This document shows, piece after piece, positions 1 to 8,542 of a stretch of 64,000 nt of DNA. Origin of the DNA: Variovorax davisae (GTDB lineage: Bacteria; Pseudomonadota; Gammaproteobacteria; Burkholderiales; Burkholderiaceae_C); the NCBI RefSeq assembly GCF_030316845.1, contig NZ_JASZYS010000020.1, forward strand, positions 1-64,000, given 5' to 3'. The translations under genes were made by a program, and so were the position numbers. How positions within the stretch are numbered: the stretch's first letter is position 1; each line of letters opens with the position of its first letter. The notes beneath the pieces are model-generated. The model was not told where the DNA came from. It searched no databases and saw only the letters and a list, made by a program, of their open reading frames with translations.

Positions 1-23
1 CCTGCTGTCGGTCTTCGCCTTCG

Positions 24-491
24 ATGAATCTCTTCATGGACCACCACCTCGTTCAGACGGGTTGGCTCAATATAGGCGACCATCAAGGGAGTTTCCACAC
101 AGCCTCGGCCATAACCGGACATCCAAAGCGACTTCGAACATATGCGACTCATCACTTTTCTTGTGGACCAGATTGCCGACGATGGGACGGTGTACGGCTC
201 CACGATTACGTCAACGTGCCAATCGGCACGGTCTATACCGAAATCACCTTGGAGCGGCTTGAGGGGGAAGCTCCCGACCTAAGAACCGTAGACCTCGGAG
301 TGATTGGAACCGTCGACCTCCGCTTGATGCAAGTCCACAATAAGTTCTTTAAAAGTCCGCTGGAAGTTATCCCTGCCGGACACGGTGCTGGATTGACGCT
401 CCAAGGCACTGGAATTTCAGCCTTAAAGAGCGCCCTAAAGAATAGAAAGACACGCGAGTATGTGAATCTCCGCGCTGCTTTGCCTGACTAG
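24..491 (+). CDS. Hypothetical protein, 155 aa, 5' end uncertain
   Basis: This is an open frame of 155 codons at the very left edge of the window. I do not recognise the family. The frame has ordinary composition, with several short hydrophobic stretches and three Cys in the first third, and no membrane segment. No ribosome binding site precedes the ATG at 24, and a second in-frame ATG lies at 36. The gene may therefore begin upstream of the window in another frame, or be a remnant. It points away from the leftward gene cluster that follows. Confidence 0.4.
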   Translation: MNLFMDHHLVQTGWLNIGDHQGSFHTASAITGHPKRLRTYATHHFSCGPDCRRWDGVRLHDYVNVPIGTVYTEITLERLEGEAPDLRTVDLGVIGTVDLRLMQVHNKFFKSPLEVIPAGHGAGLTLQGTGISALKSALKNRKTREYVNLRAALPD

Positions 492-806
492 CAAGGCGGT
501 GCGCGGGGTCTGTCCAAAGCTCCCTGGGATTCGGCAGTTGCCGACGCCGACAAGCGACCACTCTACTGTCGAACGCCCGCTTTGGAGCGGCGGCTATGAC
601 CGCTTGGGGCCCACTCCAGACGGTCGCCGTGTCCGATAGCAGTCGTTCGCTTCGGGGAGTCGCCAGGCGCCGGCGATGTCGCGAACCATCAGGTCGATGA
701 GGGCCGGCGCTCCTTGCGCCTTTCTGCTCGTTAGGGTTAAGCCGCGCGGCGAAAGGGGCGGTTGCCCCTGTTGAGCGCCTGCCGCGATGCGGCTCGGCCT
801 GAGGCC
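492..806. other. Intergenic stretch, no gene seen
   Basis: About 315 bases lie between the rightward hypothetical gene and the 3' end of the leftward PP-loop gene. The open frames here are opposite-strand shadows. I see no tRNA, repeat or clear terminator. Confidence 0.4.
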
Positions 807-1862
807 TCAAGGCCGGCGAACGGTGCGCGCGTCCAGCGCGTTGTCCGAGCTGCGCATCGCATCGGCGATCGCGATGAAGCGATAGCGCTTCGAGCGATCG
901 ACCTTGAAATCCTCGTCGACAACCTCGTTCACCCGCGCCCACTGGTTCCAAGCGAAGCTGCGGCCGAGCCCAACCGTCGTGTTGCTGCTCGGGAAGCTGT
1001 CCGCATTGCGCACCATGTCTTCCCATGTGGCTCCGAATTCGACCTCGTCGAATCGGCTGTGTCGCCCGGTGAGCGCATTGCGCTCCAGCACAAGCGCCTG
1101 CTCCATCAGCTCCGGGTGATGGGCCGCCAGCCAGTACAGCTCCCACTGCTTCGAGGCCGGGCAGAAGAAGCACGCCGACTTGATCGGCACCATGTCGACG
1201 CCGAGGGCGCTGGTGATGGCCTGGACGCAGTCCCCGCGCGTCCATCCGATCAGCTGCAGGGGGTAGGAGTAATCAAAGTCTGCATCGGCCTTCTTGACGC
1301 TGCTAGAGCGCTTCAGATCGGCCTTGCCACAGTCGTAGCCGATCAGCTTCACGATCCGCAGGCCTGCGGCTTGCGTATCGACCCAGAGAGGATGCGCAGG
1401 ACGCGCACCTGGACCGCTCTTCGCGCCCTTGAGAAACTGGTCTTGAGGACCGCCCTTCCATTTGATGCTGCACGATTTCATTCCGAAGGCCAAGGACGGA
1501 AGCGTCTCGTTCGCCATGCAGTTGCCGTACAGATCGGTGTAGCCGGTCGTCTCCTTCGGCACCTTCTTGCAAACGTCGATCAGCGGCCACGCCCAGCCGC
1601 GTAGAACGCGTTTCATCTTGTCGACGTGCGCCAGCGTCTCGGGCTTTTCGCCGCCCGTGTCGGCGAACGTGATGACATCGGGCCGGATGCCGGCCTCATG
1701 CAGGGCGACGATCATCGCGGTTGAATCGACGCCCGATCCAAAGCACAGTGCAAGCGGCTTGCCCGCCAGGGCATCGCGCAGCGCGCGACGTTGCGCAGCA
1801 GTGAGGACCGGTCCACCCTCGGCGGCGGTGCTTTGTGCAGGGCGGGATTTCAGTTCGATCAT
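807..1862 (-). CDS. PP-loop ATPase / PAPS-reductase-like protein
   Basis: A 351-aa protein of the phosphoadenosine-phosphosulfate reductase-like PP-loop superfamily. The nucleotide-binding loop SGVDSTAM is at residues 43-50, close to the classic SGGxDS signature. A Cys at about 131 and a CFFC pair at 231-234 could hold a metal or iron-sulfur cluster, as in some DndC-type or tRNA-thiolation relatives. In this superfamily the enzyme adenylates or reduces a sulfur-containing or nucleic-acid substrate; the substrate here is unknown. It starts 80 bases downstream of the DUF3560/methyltransferase gene on the same strand, so the two may be co-transcribed. Stand-alone proteins of this kind are common on phages and plasmids. 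A biosynthetic cysteine-pathway CysH is unlikely in this context. A weak GAAGG box precedes the ATG. Confidence 0.75.
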   Translation of the reverse strand: MIELKSRPAQSTAAEGGPVLTAAQRRALRDALAGKPLALCFGSGVDSTAMIVALHEAGIRPDVITFADTGGEKPETLAHVDKMKRVLRGWAWPLIDVCKKVPKETTGYTDLYGNCMANETLPSLAFGMKSCSIKWKGGPQDQFLKGAKSGPGARPAHPLWVDTQAAGLRIVKLIGYDCGKADLKRSSSVKKADADFDYSYPLQLIGWTRGDCVQAITSALGVDMVPIKSACFFCPASKQWELYWLAAHHPELMEQALVLERNALTGRHSRFDEVEFGATWEDMVRNADSFPSSNTTVGLGRSFAWNQWARVNEVVDEDFKVDRSKRYRFIAIADAMRSSDNALDARTVRRP

Positions 1863-1942
1863 GGAATGCCTTCGGATGCTTTGGGAAATGGGCGGGACGC
1901 GCTCGAGTTGCCGGGCGCGCGATCAGCGCCCGGGGGTCTCAA

Positions 1943-4027
1943 TCAGCCTTCAATCAAAAGCAGGGCGGTGTTAACGCCGGTGCCCGACTCCTTGAACGTG
2001 CCGGGCGGCAGGGGCTCGTAGAAGCCGCCAGAGGCCTCGGCAAGGGGCTTCAGCGCTGCCTGTTGGCGCGGACCATTCGCGCAAATCGCGACCAGACGCC
2101 CGCCAGGTCGAATGAACTTCTTCGCGTGCTGGATATGCTCGATGTCCTGTGCCAAAACGAACGGCGGGTTCATCAGCACCACATCGAAAAACCCAAGGTC
2201 GCGGGGATCGCAGCGCATGAAATCGCCGCAGATCGTCGACACATCGGGGAAAGCCTTGTTGATCGCGGCGACGAGCGACGGATTGATTTCGACGGCGACA
2301 ACCTGGGCAGTCGCGGGAGCGAGCTGCTCAGCAACGGCGCGCAGTAGCGAACCCGTGCCCGCGCTCGGCTCCAGCACGGAGCAACCCGCCTTCATGCCGG
2401 CTTCTTGTGCCATGCGTTCGGCCAGGGTTGCCGGCGTCGGGAAAAGTTGCGGAGCGGTCACGGTCTGCACGCCACCAGCCCGCAGGGTTTCGCGCATCGC
2501 GTCGAACTCGGTCCGCTGCGCAGGCTGCTGGACTGGGCGAGCTGGTTCGGCTTCGGTGACATCGCGAACGATCGGCAGCTGGACCGGATCAGCGGGAGCG
2601 GCGACGGGCGCCGGGGCATCCTTGCGTTTCGCGTCGGAGATGAAGACCGCCACTAAGGCACCACGATGCACCACGGACCGCACGCGATGACGGCCGACCA
2701 GCTCGACGCCCTCCCCCGGCTTGATGTCAGGCCGGCCGCTGCCCGCGCGCGAACGCGCGGCACCTTGGCCAAGCTCGCGTGAGCCCTTGTAATCCTTGTG
2801 GGTCGCGTCCCATTCGGCCTTAGTCATCGAATGGAAGCCTTCGCCGGGGTAGTTGCAAAGCGGCGGGAGGGTCGTCGCGGCCTTCACCCTGTCGGCGTCT
2901 TCGGCGCTGGGTGCCTTGTAGCCTTTGACCTCCTCGATGCCCTTCACCTTCACATATCGCGCATTGGTCGAAACGCTGTTGATGACGCCGCCCGCCTTGT
3001 TTACGCGCGTCACGGTCAACCATTCGCCATCGACCAGCACACGCCCGCCCGCCTGGATGTCGAATCCGTCCGCCTTGATGCCGCCCGACTCGTCAAGCAT
3101 GGCCTTCTCGTAGTCCATGCGGTTCGTGTAGTGGGCAATCCAGCGCCGGCACCATGTCGCGCCGCTGTTGTGCTTCTTCACCGCCAGGGCGACGGCTTCG
3201 GCGGTCGTGATGTCGCCAGCGGTCAGCAGCGAATAGAGCGAATCGGGATAGGGCTTGCCTTCGCGCTGGATCGTCACATAGTCGAAGTTCGAGATCTTCA
3301 CGGCCTGCTCAACCGTCAGGCCATGGACTTGCCACATCGCTAGAAACGTCTCGTGTTCCTTCAGCGCTTTCTCTTGCTTGCGGAGATCTGCGCCCAAGCC
3401 CTTGACGCGACGATGACGCACGGCGGGCAGTTGCTTGTATTCGGCGTGCCGCTTCGCACCCTTGGCCCGCGCTTGCCAGTAGTTCGCGGTATCCCACATC
3501 TGCACGGCCTTGCGCATGCTGTTGTCGATGCGCTCTTTGTCCTTGCGCGCCTTGCGTTCGCTGTGATGCCCGACAAGGATCGGCTGCCCGAATTCGAACC
3601 GCGAGGAAATCGACGCCGCAGCGTCACGCGCCGCGCTCGCATCCGCGCCGCGCTTCTCGCTGTAGTCCTCGAAGCGGTCCGCACGTTCCTCGGCGCGCTG
3701 GGCTAGCGTCGTGTCTTCGTCGCCAATCTCGCCGCAAAGCTCGATCAGCAGATCCTCACGGCCGGGCGTCCACATCGGAGCCACAAACACTTCCTGCTTC
3801 GGTGCCCATGCGAAACCCGCGCCCTTGACCCGCGCGTAGAGGTCAGCGCCCAGGCGCGAAAGCGAATACAGCCGCAGCTTGTTGTCTTCCGGCGAATAGG
3901 TCGCCGACAGCCCCCGGTATTCAGGTTCCCCGACCCCCACGTCTGCTCTTTGGTGAGCCTCGGGAGGTGCGGAAGGAACGGCCGCGGTGGAAAGTGTGTT
4001 GATGTCTTGTGTGGTCGCTTCGCTCAT
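1943..4027 (-). CDS. DUF3560 domain protein fused to SAM-dependent DNA adenine methyltransferase
   Basis: A 694-aa protein. Residues about 95-215 match the DUF3560 pattern (Arg/Ala/Asp-rich helical segment followed by conserved aromatic residues). The C-terminal third is a class I methyltransferase: a SAM-binding loop of the LEPSAGTG type near residue 555 and the catalytic NPPF motif at 620-623, diagnostic of N6-adenine or N4-cytosine methylases. No restriction endonuclease partner is visible nearby. The most likely role is an orphan plasmid methylase, possibly for anti-restriction or methylation control during transfer. An AAAGG box lies just upstream of the ATG. The downstream PP-loop gene is on the same strand. 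Confidence 0.82.
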   Translation of the reverse strand: MSEATTQDINTLSTAAVPSAPPEAHQRADVGVGEPEYRGLSATYSPEDNKLRLYSLSRLGADLYARVKGAGFAWAPKQEVFVAPMWTPGREDLLIELCGEIGDEDTTLAQRAEERADRFEDYSEKRGADASAARDAAASISSRFEFGQPILVGHHSERKARKDKERIDNSMRKAVQMWDTANYWQARAKGAKRHAEYKQLPAVRHRRVKGLGADLRKQEKALKEHETFLAMWQVHGLTVEQAVKISNFDYVTIQREGKPYPDSLYSLLTAGDITTAEAVALAVKKHNSGATWCRRWIAHYTNRMDYEKAMLDESGGIKADGFDIQAGGRVLVDGEWLTVTRVNKAGGVINSVSTNARYVKVKGIEEVKGYKAPSAEDADRVKAATTLPPLCNYPGEGFHSMTKAEWDATHKDYKGSRELGQGAARSRAGSGRPDIKPGEGVELVGRHRVRSVVHRGALVAVFISDAKRKDAPAPVAAPADPVQLPIVRDVTEAEPARPVQQPAQRTEFDAMRETLRAGGVQTVTAPQLFPTPATLAERMAQEAGMKAGCSVLEPSAGTGSLLRAVAEQLAPATAQVVAVEINPSLVAAINKAFPDVSTICGDFMRCDPRDLGFFDVVLMNPPFVLAQDIEHIQHAKKFIRPGGRLVAICANGPRQQAALKPLAEASGGFYEPLPPGTFKESGTGVNTALLLIEG

Positions 4028-4479
4028 GACTGGCCTTTCGTTTGGTTGAAAAAATCTGCTCTTCGGAGCCGCCTCGACGCATGGCCAGCGACAGCCAGGC
4101 GCGGGAGGGAGGAGCGGACCGGAAGCCGCAGCCCGAGAGCGAAACGAAGGGACCGGGTGAGGACGAGGACGAGCGCACGCGCAGGGATGGCGCTATGCGT
4201 CGGAGAGAGGCGGACCGCAGGGCAGATCAGCCACACGTGACCAGCTGGAGCGAACGACCCCGCACGACGCCGGCGCCGGCGTCGGAGGATCTACAGGTGT
4301 TGGTCTTCAGCGGCCCTGCCGGGCCGCGTGCGTCAGGGATTGGTGCCCGGCAGGGGCGAGATCGGCACGAGCTCGATGCGCAGCACTGAAAGCCCGGGAC
4401 CGGCTTGCACGGTCGACGCCAGAATCCTTATAGACAACCTAAAATTAAACCCTTTAAAACGAAATTCAAGGAGTTCAAC
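4028..4479. other. Divergent intergenic region between methyltransferase and trbM-like gene
   Basis: About 450 GC-rich bases separate the leftward methyltransferase gene and the rightward TrbM-like gene. It should carry promoters in both directions. Its last part turns AT-rich and carries the 12-bp repeats listed separately. I see no convincing gene in it. Confidence 0.5.
4423..4451 (-). promoter_or_regulatory. 12-bp-phased repeat cluster upstream of trbM-like gene
   Basis: Three units start exactly 12 bases apart at 4423 (AATCC), 4435 (CAACC) and 4447 (AAACC), read on the + strand. The central one is the full element (GACAACCTAA, i.e. TTAGGTTGTC on the other strand). They end about 30 bases before the GTG at 4480. 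The same element occurs upstream of most other transcription units in the window, so this is probably an operator array. Confidence 0.6.
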
Positions 4480-5112
4480 GTGAGGAAATCTCTCTGCGCG
4501 ATCGCCATCATCTCGGCGGCAACTTTCACGGGACAAGCCTACGCGGACGACTACGGCTGCAGGGTCTTGATGTGCCTCTCCAACCCCAACGGACCTACGG
4601 CAGAACCTCAATGCGACCCCCCGATTCGGAAGTTCATCGAAGGCCAGGCCAAGGATCCGAAAGAGCCTTTTCCCAGCTGTCCTGAAGGGGCCCCGGCGAC
4701 CATGAAACCGGCCTACCGACCCTACGATCAATGTCCAGACGGAACGAGAGCCCTCGATGACACGGTCCAAGCAGTCCAGCTGCCTTCGAGCACCTTCAAC
4801 CAACTGGCCCTGGTGTCGAAACCCCCGGCAAAGCTGCCTTGGCAAAACGATCGACCAGTCGACGTGCCCTCAGGCGTCACCTTCCTCACGGGGATCGGGG
4901 AAGGTAGCGGGCAAAACTCGGCAACTCGAGCCAACAAAGTCTGCGTGGGAAAGTCGCTCGGGACGCTCACGTTCAACGTAGGAACGCAAGACGCACCTGA
5001 GACGAAAACCGTCCTGGTCTTCGATCAAGTCACGACGATGGAGCCGGCGAAATCGCCCTACGTCGTCGATGTGAACGTCGGGCCGCAGCTGCTCCGATCG
5101 GTTCGTTTCTAG
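4480..5112 (+). CDS. trbM: TrbM/KikA-like periplasmic conjugation protein
   Basis: A 210-aa exported protein. I chose the GTG at 4480 because AAGGAG lies 7 bases upstream and the first 22 residues make a Sec signal peptide ending near QAYA. The mature protein begins with the CxVLxCLxxPNG block and a later SCPEG motif typical of TrbM (KikA/MpfK) proteins of IncP and related plasmids. TrbM has a poorly defined role in mating-pair formation. The length is close to RP4 TrbM. It sits apart from the main VirB operon and is followed 34 bases later by the zinc-ribbon gene. Its promoter region carries the 12-bp repeats, suggesting coordinate control with the rest of the transfer genes. Confidence 0.7.
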   Translation: MRKSLCAIAIISAATFTGQAYADDYGCRVLMCLSNPNGPTAEPQCDPPIRKFIEGQAKDPKEPFPSCPEGAPATMKPAYRPYDQCPDGTRALDDTVQAVQLPSSTFNQLALVSKPPAKLPWQNDRPVDVPSGVTFLTGIGEGSGQNSATRANKVCVGKSLGTLTFNVGTQDAPETKTVLVFDQVTTMEPAKSPYVVDVNVGPQLLRSVRF

Positions 5113-5146
5113 CCACCCACTTCAACCCACCGACTCCGAAGAAATC

Positions 5147-5489
5147 ATGAGCGATTCAACCCATGGCCTCGTCTGCCCGTTCTGCAAAACTGAAGTGCCT
5201 AGTTCCGCTAGCGTCTGCAGCGGATGCGGGGCACGAAAAGGCACCCGAGCTCAGTCGATCGATCCTATGTTTGCTCTGTTCCGAATTGGGTTTTGGTTCA
5301 ACTCGATTGGGCTCGTGCTCGTCGTGTGGTTCTTTGGCGCACAGCAAGTTTTCACCAACATGAAGTCGACGGTGGCCCAGTACGATCGGGTGGCTGATCG
5401 CCGGCTATGTGGTCTACAAGGCTGCTACCGCAATCTGGCGGAAGGTGTTCGGTTCACTGTCCGATCCGAGGTGGATCCGTTCTCGCTGA
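5147..5489 (+). pseudogene. Zinc-ribbon single/two-TM protein, broken by a one-base frameshift
   Basis: The N-terminus has two CxxC knuckles (CPFC and CSGC, residues 10-28), a zinc-ribbon, followed by a membrane segment (about residues 46-70). In the ATG frame the protein then becomes Arg-rich and low in quality, running to a stop at 5548. Removing one base near 5381 restores a frame reading QTIGWLIAGYVVYKAATAIW, a clear second membrane segment, ending at the stop 5487-5489 with a basic tail. The intact product would be about 114 aa. Either the gene is inactivated or the assembly has a one-base error. Small zinc-ribbon membrane proteins of this type are of unknown function. Confidence 0.65.
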
Positions 5490-5544
5490 CGGCAACAAGA
5501 CGGCGCCACCACTTCGTTAGAGAAAGCAGCGCCTCAGCTGCCTC

Positions 5545-5943
5545 TTAGCACCGCGCCCACCGGCGCAATACCCGAATCGTCGGAATCGGATTGTTGACAA
5601 TCCAGTCCGCAGCATCGGTGTTATGACACTGGCAGGCAGCCGCGAGCCCCACGGCCTTGAGCTGGTCTGCGGGATTGCCTGAACACGCATGGACCTGCGC
5701 GCCGCGCCTGGTCCACTCTTGTTGCGTCATGGTTGCAACCCATTGAGCCTCCACACTCCCGTACCAGTTGCCAACCACCGCTCCGGCCGCGACTGAAGGG
5801 CAATACCCGTGTTGTGGCTGTTGAAATATTGTGGAGTCTGCGTCTCCGTCGAGGCACCATCCTACGTCTCCCTCACCTTGCGAATGTGAGACCCCAGCCA
5901 GGCCCACGCAAGCCACGGCGCATAGCAATTGACGCATCAACAT
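5545..5943 (-). CDS. Cys-rich exported protein of unknown function
   Basis: A 132-aa protein. The start at 5943 is chosen because GAGGAG precedes it and the first 20 residues (MLMRQLLCAVACVGLAG) are a signal peptide; the open frame continues upstream, but with poor composition. The mature part has six Cys and many Trp/Gln, suggesting a disulfide-bonded periplasmic protein. I do not recognise the family. It lies downstream of the parA-parB-korA-like operon on the same strand, about 200 bases from the korA-like stop. Confidence 0.6.
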   Translation of the reverse strand: MLMRQLLCAVACVGLAGVSHSQGEGDVGWCLDGDADSTIFQQPQHGYCPSVAAGAVVGNWYGSVEAQWVATMTQQEWTRRGAQVHACSGNPADQLKAVGLAAACQCHNTDAADWIVNNPIPTIRVLRRWARC

Positions 5944-6140
5944 GTCCGTCTCCTCAGGAGTGGAGCCGCATGTGTTCGTCTTATTCCCGAGGCGGCACCG
6001 ATGCTCGGTTGCCAACTTTGGCAGATTTGCTCGCGCCTGGCGAACAAATTTCGTGCTAAGGGCGGGTTCCGCCGGCCAAAAGCCTTTGGTATCTGGCGCT
6101 ATGACGTCGGAGGAGGTGTGCGACTGCAAGGACGTGAGGA

Positions 6141-6479
6141 CTAGCGCGCTGGCTTCTTGGCAGCTGCCTTCTTCGTCGCTGGCTTGGCAGCAACCTTTTT
6201 CGCGGCAACCTTCTTCACGGCCGGCTTCGCTGCTGCGTCATTCGCGGCAGCATTGCGCTTGCCTGCGTTGTAGCGTTCGTACGCCGTACTGAAGCGCGCG
6301 AGCACCTTCACGACGTTCTGCTTCGTGCAGCTGAACTGGGCTGCGATGGTGCTGGCCGGCATTCCGAGAACGTGATAAGCGTGCGCGATGTCGCGACTAT
6401 TCCCCGTGCGAACGAGGAAGTAGTTCATCGTGGCCTCGAACTCGTCGGGGCTCATCAAGGTCTCGGAAAATTTGGTCAT
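6141..6479 (-). CDS. TrfB/KorA-like HTH repressor with histone-H1-like tail
   Basis: A 112-aa protein. Residues 8-65 resemble the TrfB/KorA DNA-binding domain of IncP plasmids: an SPDEFEA start and a helix-turn-helix around LGMPASTIAAQFSCTKQNVV. Residues about 80-112 are low-complexity Lys/Ala/Pro repeats (KKVAAK, KKAAAKKPAR) like the tail of bacterial histone-H1-like proteins, expected to bind DNA without sequence specificity. RP4 KorA has no such tail. Its ATG overlaps the parB stop by 4 bases (ATGA), so the two are translationally coupled. By analogy it would be a global repressor of backbone promoters; this is inferred from position and domain. Confidence 0.72.
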   Translation of the reverse strand: MTKFSETLMSPDEFEATMNYFLVRTGNSRDIAHAYHVLGMPASTIAAQFSCTKQNVVKVLARFSTAYERYNAGKRNAAANDAAAKPAVKKVAAKKVAAKPATKKAAAKKPAR

Positions 6480-7618
6480 GTCGCGCTGATGATCTTGGCT
6501 ATCGCCTTGTCAACTTCAAAGGTCTCCGCCTTTCCATGCCCTTGCAGGAAAGCGGTCAGATTGAACAGCTCGACCGGCCCCTTGCCGAACTCGTTGCGAG
6601 CGAGTCCAGCGATCAGCGCCGGCGCGAGGTCCTCGGTAGCTTGGCCACGGTCGAAGAAAGTCTTGCCATGCTTGGCAACAAGTTCCAGATCCGAAGGGGC
6701 AACCGAATTAACAATCGTAACCGCAACCGCGCCCGATTTCTTGGAAGCGTCTACTAAAGCAGTAATCGCTTTCTCGTGCGGCTTCATGGGAGCGGTCGGG
6801 AAAATGCTCCCACCGCCCATGACGGAAGGGGTTCCCGGCTCCTCCATCGACCGATCGCGAGGCGTGGCGGTCGACGGAGCCGGTCCCGAGGGCTTGACTG
6901 GTGCCGGGCTCTTGCCCGGCAGGGTGTGCACCTTGTTTTCCTTCTTCGCTTCGCCAGTCTTCTTGCGCAGATCCGTAACGCCGGGCTTGGCCGCGGCCTG
7001 GTCGACCAGCGCCTTAGCTTGCACGGGATTAGTCTTCTCGATCTGACGCACGTTGTTGATTGCCGTGACATCCGAACTGATGCCTTCATCGATCAGCCGG
7101 CGGGCTTGCGGCGAAAGGTCAAGCAAGTTCAGCATCTGGGCGATCCACGCCGCACTCTTCTGCACTTTCTTGGCGAGCGCGGCACGGTCGCCGTTCACCC
7201 CGGCCAGCATTTTCTTGAGGTTGCCTGCTTCTTCGAGCTGCGTCAGGTTCTTGCGATGGATGTTCTCTATGAATTGAGCTTCGATCGCTTGCTCATCCGT
7301 GAGCGTTCGAATCACGCACGGGATCTTGGTCAAGCCGGCGAGCTTTGCAGCGCGCAAACGGCGCTCGCCGGCGACAAGCTCGTACCTGCCGCCCGGCCGG
7401 ACGCGGAGCAAAACGGGCTGGATCACGCCATGGCTCTTGATGGTCTCAGCCATGTCCGATAGCTTGTTGTTGTCGTCCTCGAATTCCTTGCGCACTTGCG
7501 GCGCAACGTCGATCACGTCGATGTCGACCTCGGTCGGAGCGGCCTTCTTCACGCTCGCGAACATCTCGTTCATGCTCAGGCCAAGGGGGTTTGCGGCGGG
7601 GTTCACAGCGGCATTCAT
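6476..7618 (-). CDS. parB: ParB/KorB-like partition and repressor protein
   Basis: A 380-aa ParB/Spo0J-family protein. The ATG at 7618 overlaps the parA stop (ATGA) and is preceded by AAGGAAAT, so the longer upstream frame is rejected. The ParB N-domain (QVRKEFEDDNNKL, then LVAGERRLRAAKLAG and QFIENIHR) is followed by the central helix-turn-helix (ALAKKVQKSAAWIAQML) and a Pro/Ser-rich linker to a C-terminal dimer domain. It would bind centromere-like sites to segregate the plasmid with ParA. In IncP plasmids the orthologue KorB also represses promoters through TTTAGCxGCTAAA operators. The dispersed TTTAGCATGCTAAA sites in this window are its likely targets. It is the middle gene of parA-parB-korA-like. 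Confidence 0.9.
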   Translation of the reverse strand: MNAAVNPAANPLGLSMNEMFASVKKAAPTEVDIDVIDVAPQVRKEFEDDNNKLSDMAETIKSHGVIQPVLLRVRPGGRYELVAGERRLRAAKLAGLTKIPCVIRTLTDEQAIEAQFIENIHRKNLTQLEEAGNLKKMLAGVNGDRAALAKKVQKSAAWIAQMLNLLDLSPQARRLIDEGISSDVTAINNVRQIEKTNPVQAKALVDQAAAKPGVTDLRKKTGEAKKENKVHTLPGKSPAPVKPSGPAPSTATPRDRSMEEPGTPSVMGGGSIFPTAPMKPHEKAITALVDASKKSGAVAVTIVNSVAPSDLELVAKHGKTFFDRGQATEDLAPALIAGLARNEFGKGPVELFNLTAFLQGHGKAETFEVDKAIAKIISAT

Positions 7619-8379
7619 TTCGAGATTTCCTTCAGGATCATGGTGCAGGCGTCGCGCCATTCTTTCGCTGCTTTCTCGTGGCTGGAGCCGCGAGGATTTT
7701 CCCAAACTGGCGATCGGGTGTTGACCGCGTGCCGCACTGCGGCGCGCTCGGGCAGCTCTGCGGAGAGCACGTAGTCACCGTACTCCGAGCGCATGTGTTG
7801 GACCATCGCTCGCTCCTTGGCGCTGCGGCCGTTCGTCTTCATCAGAAGGATGCCCAGGTGCCGAAGATCGGGGTTCAGGGCCGACTGCGTCCCCTGGATC
7901 GTGTTGAACAGCTTGGCCACCCCGCCCTGCTCGTAGAGGCCCAGCGTCATCGGCGTGATGACGAAGTCGGCGGCGGCCAGAGCGCCGACAAGGAGTGAAT
8001 TTCGCTCGGGGGGCGTGTCGATGATGCACAGATCGAACTTTGAAGCGAGGGCGCGCAGCGCCGTGCGCGCCCGAATGACCACATCGGTCTTTGCTGTCAG
8101 CAGCTCGTACAAGGCTTCATCGCCGGCAGGGATCAGGCTGACGTGTTCGTCGACCGGCTGCAGCGGCTTCGATACCGGCCGCTCGGCGAAAAGATCCATC
8201 GTGGACAGAAACTCAGGGTCAGGAACGACGACGTTGCATCCGAGCGAAAGGCTGGCTTGGGGATCGAAGTCCGCAAGCAGGACGCGCATGTTGGCGCCGG
8301 CAGCGGCAAAGGCCAGGTGAGACGACAGCGTCGTCTTGCCGACGCCGCCCTTTTGATTCGCGATGGTGATCGTTTTCAT
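7615..8379 (-). CDS. parA: ParA-type partition ATPase
   Basis: A 254-aa ParA/IncC-family P-loop ATPase. The deviant Walker A KGGVGKTT is at residues 10-17, the LLADFDPQAS strand follows near 35-44, and the IIDTPPE switch is near 118. It drives partition by ATP-dependent, non-specific DNA binding in the nucleoid, together with ParB. It has no N-terminal HTH extension, as in short IncC or type Ib ParAs. It is the first gene of the leftward control operon; its stop overlaps the ATG of parB. Three perfect-phase copies of the 12-bp repeat lie 33-62 bases upstream of its start. Confidence 0.93.
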   Translation of the reverse strand: MKTITIANQKGGVGKTTLSSHLAFAAAGANMRVLLADFDPQASLSLGCNVVVPDPEFLSTMDLFAERPVSKPLQPVDEHVSLIPAGDEALYELLTAKTDVVIRARTALRALASKFDLCIIDTPPERNSLLVGALAAADFVITPMTLGLYEQGGVAKLFNTIQGTQSALNPDLRHLGILLMKTNGRSAKERAMVQHMRSEYGDYVLSAELPERAAVRHAVNTRSPVWENPRGSSHEKAAKEWRDACTMILKEISK

Positions 8380-8411
8380 GTTTCCTCGAAGTGTTTGGAG
8401 TGTCGCGATCT

Positions 8412-8440
8412 TATCCTAAGCGACAACCTAAGCGACAACC
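8412..8440 (-). promoter_or_regulatory. 12-bp repeat array upstream of parA
   Basis: Units start at 8412 (TATCC), 8424 (CAACC) and 8436 (CAACC), exactly 12 bases apart. In the parA direction they read GGTTGTCGCTTA twice in tandem, followed by GGATAAG. This is the cleanest short example of the element-wide repeat. It probably overlaps the parA promoter and would make the control operon part of the same regulon. Confidence 0.7.
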
Positions 8441-8473
8441 CAAACACCTTGCAATTGATCCTTCCGGCAGACA

Positions 8474-8504
8474 AAAGCCGCGACCCGGGAGGGTACGCGG
8501 CTTT
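8474..8504 (-). terminator. Rho-independent terminator downstream of the 76-aa gene
   Basis: AAAGCCGCG (8474-8482) pairs perfectly with CGCGGCTTT (8496-8504). Read leftward, the stem is followed by TTTTGTC. It ends the small leftward gene at 8543-8773 and insulates it from the parA promoter. Confidence 0.7.
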
Positions 8505-8542
8505 GAAGCTGACCCGGTCGGCCGAGGCCGACCCTGCGATTG

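Noticed and set aside
367..1245. A 292-codon minus-strand frame across 492-806
   Set aside because: It overlaps the PP-loop gene in another frame and is Arg/Ala/Gly-rich with no recognisable domain.
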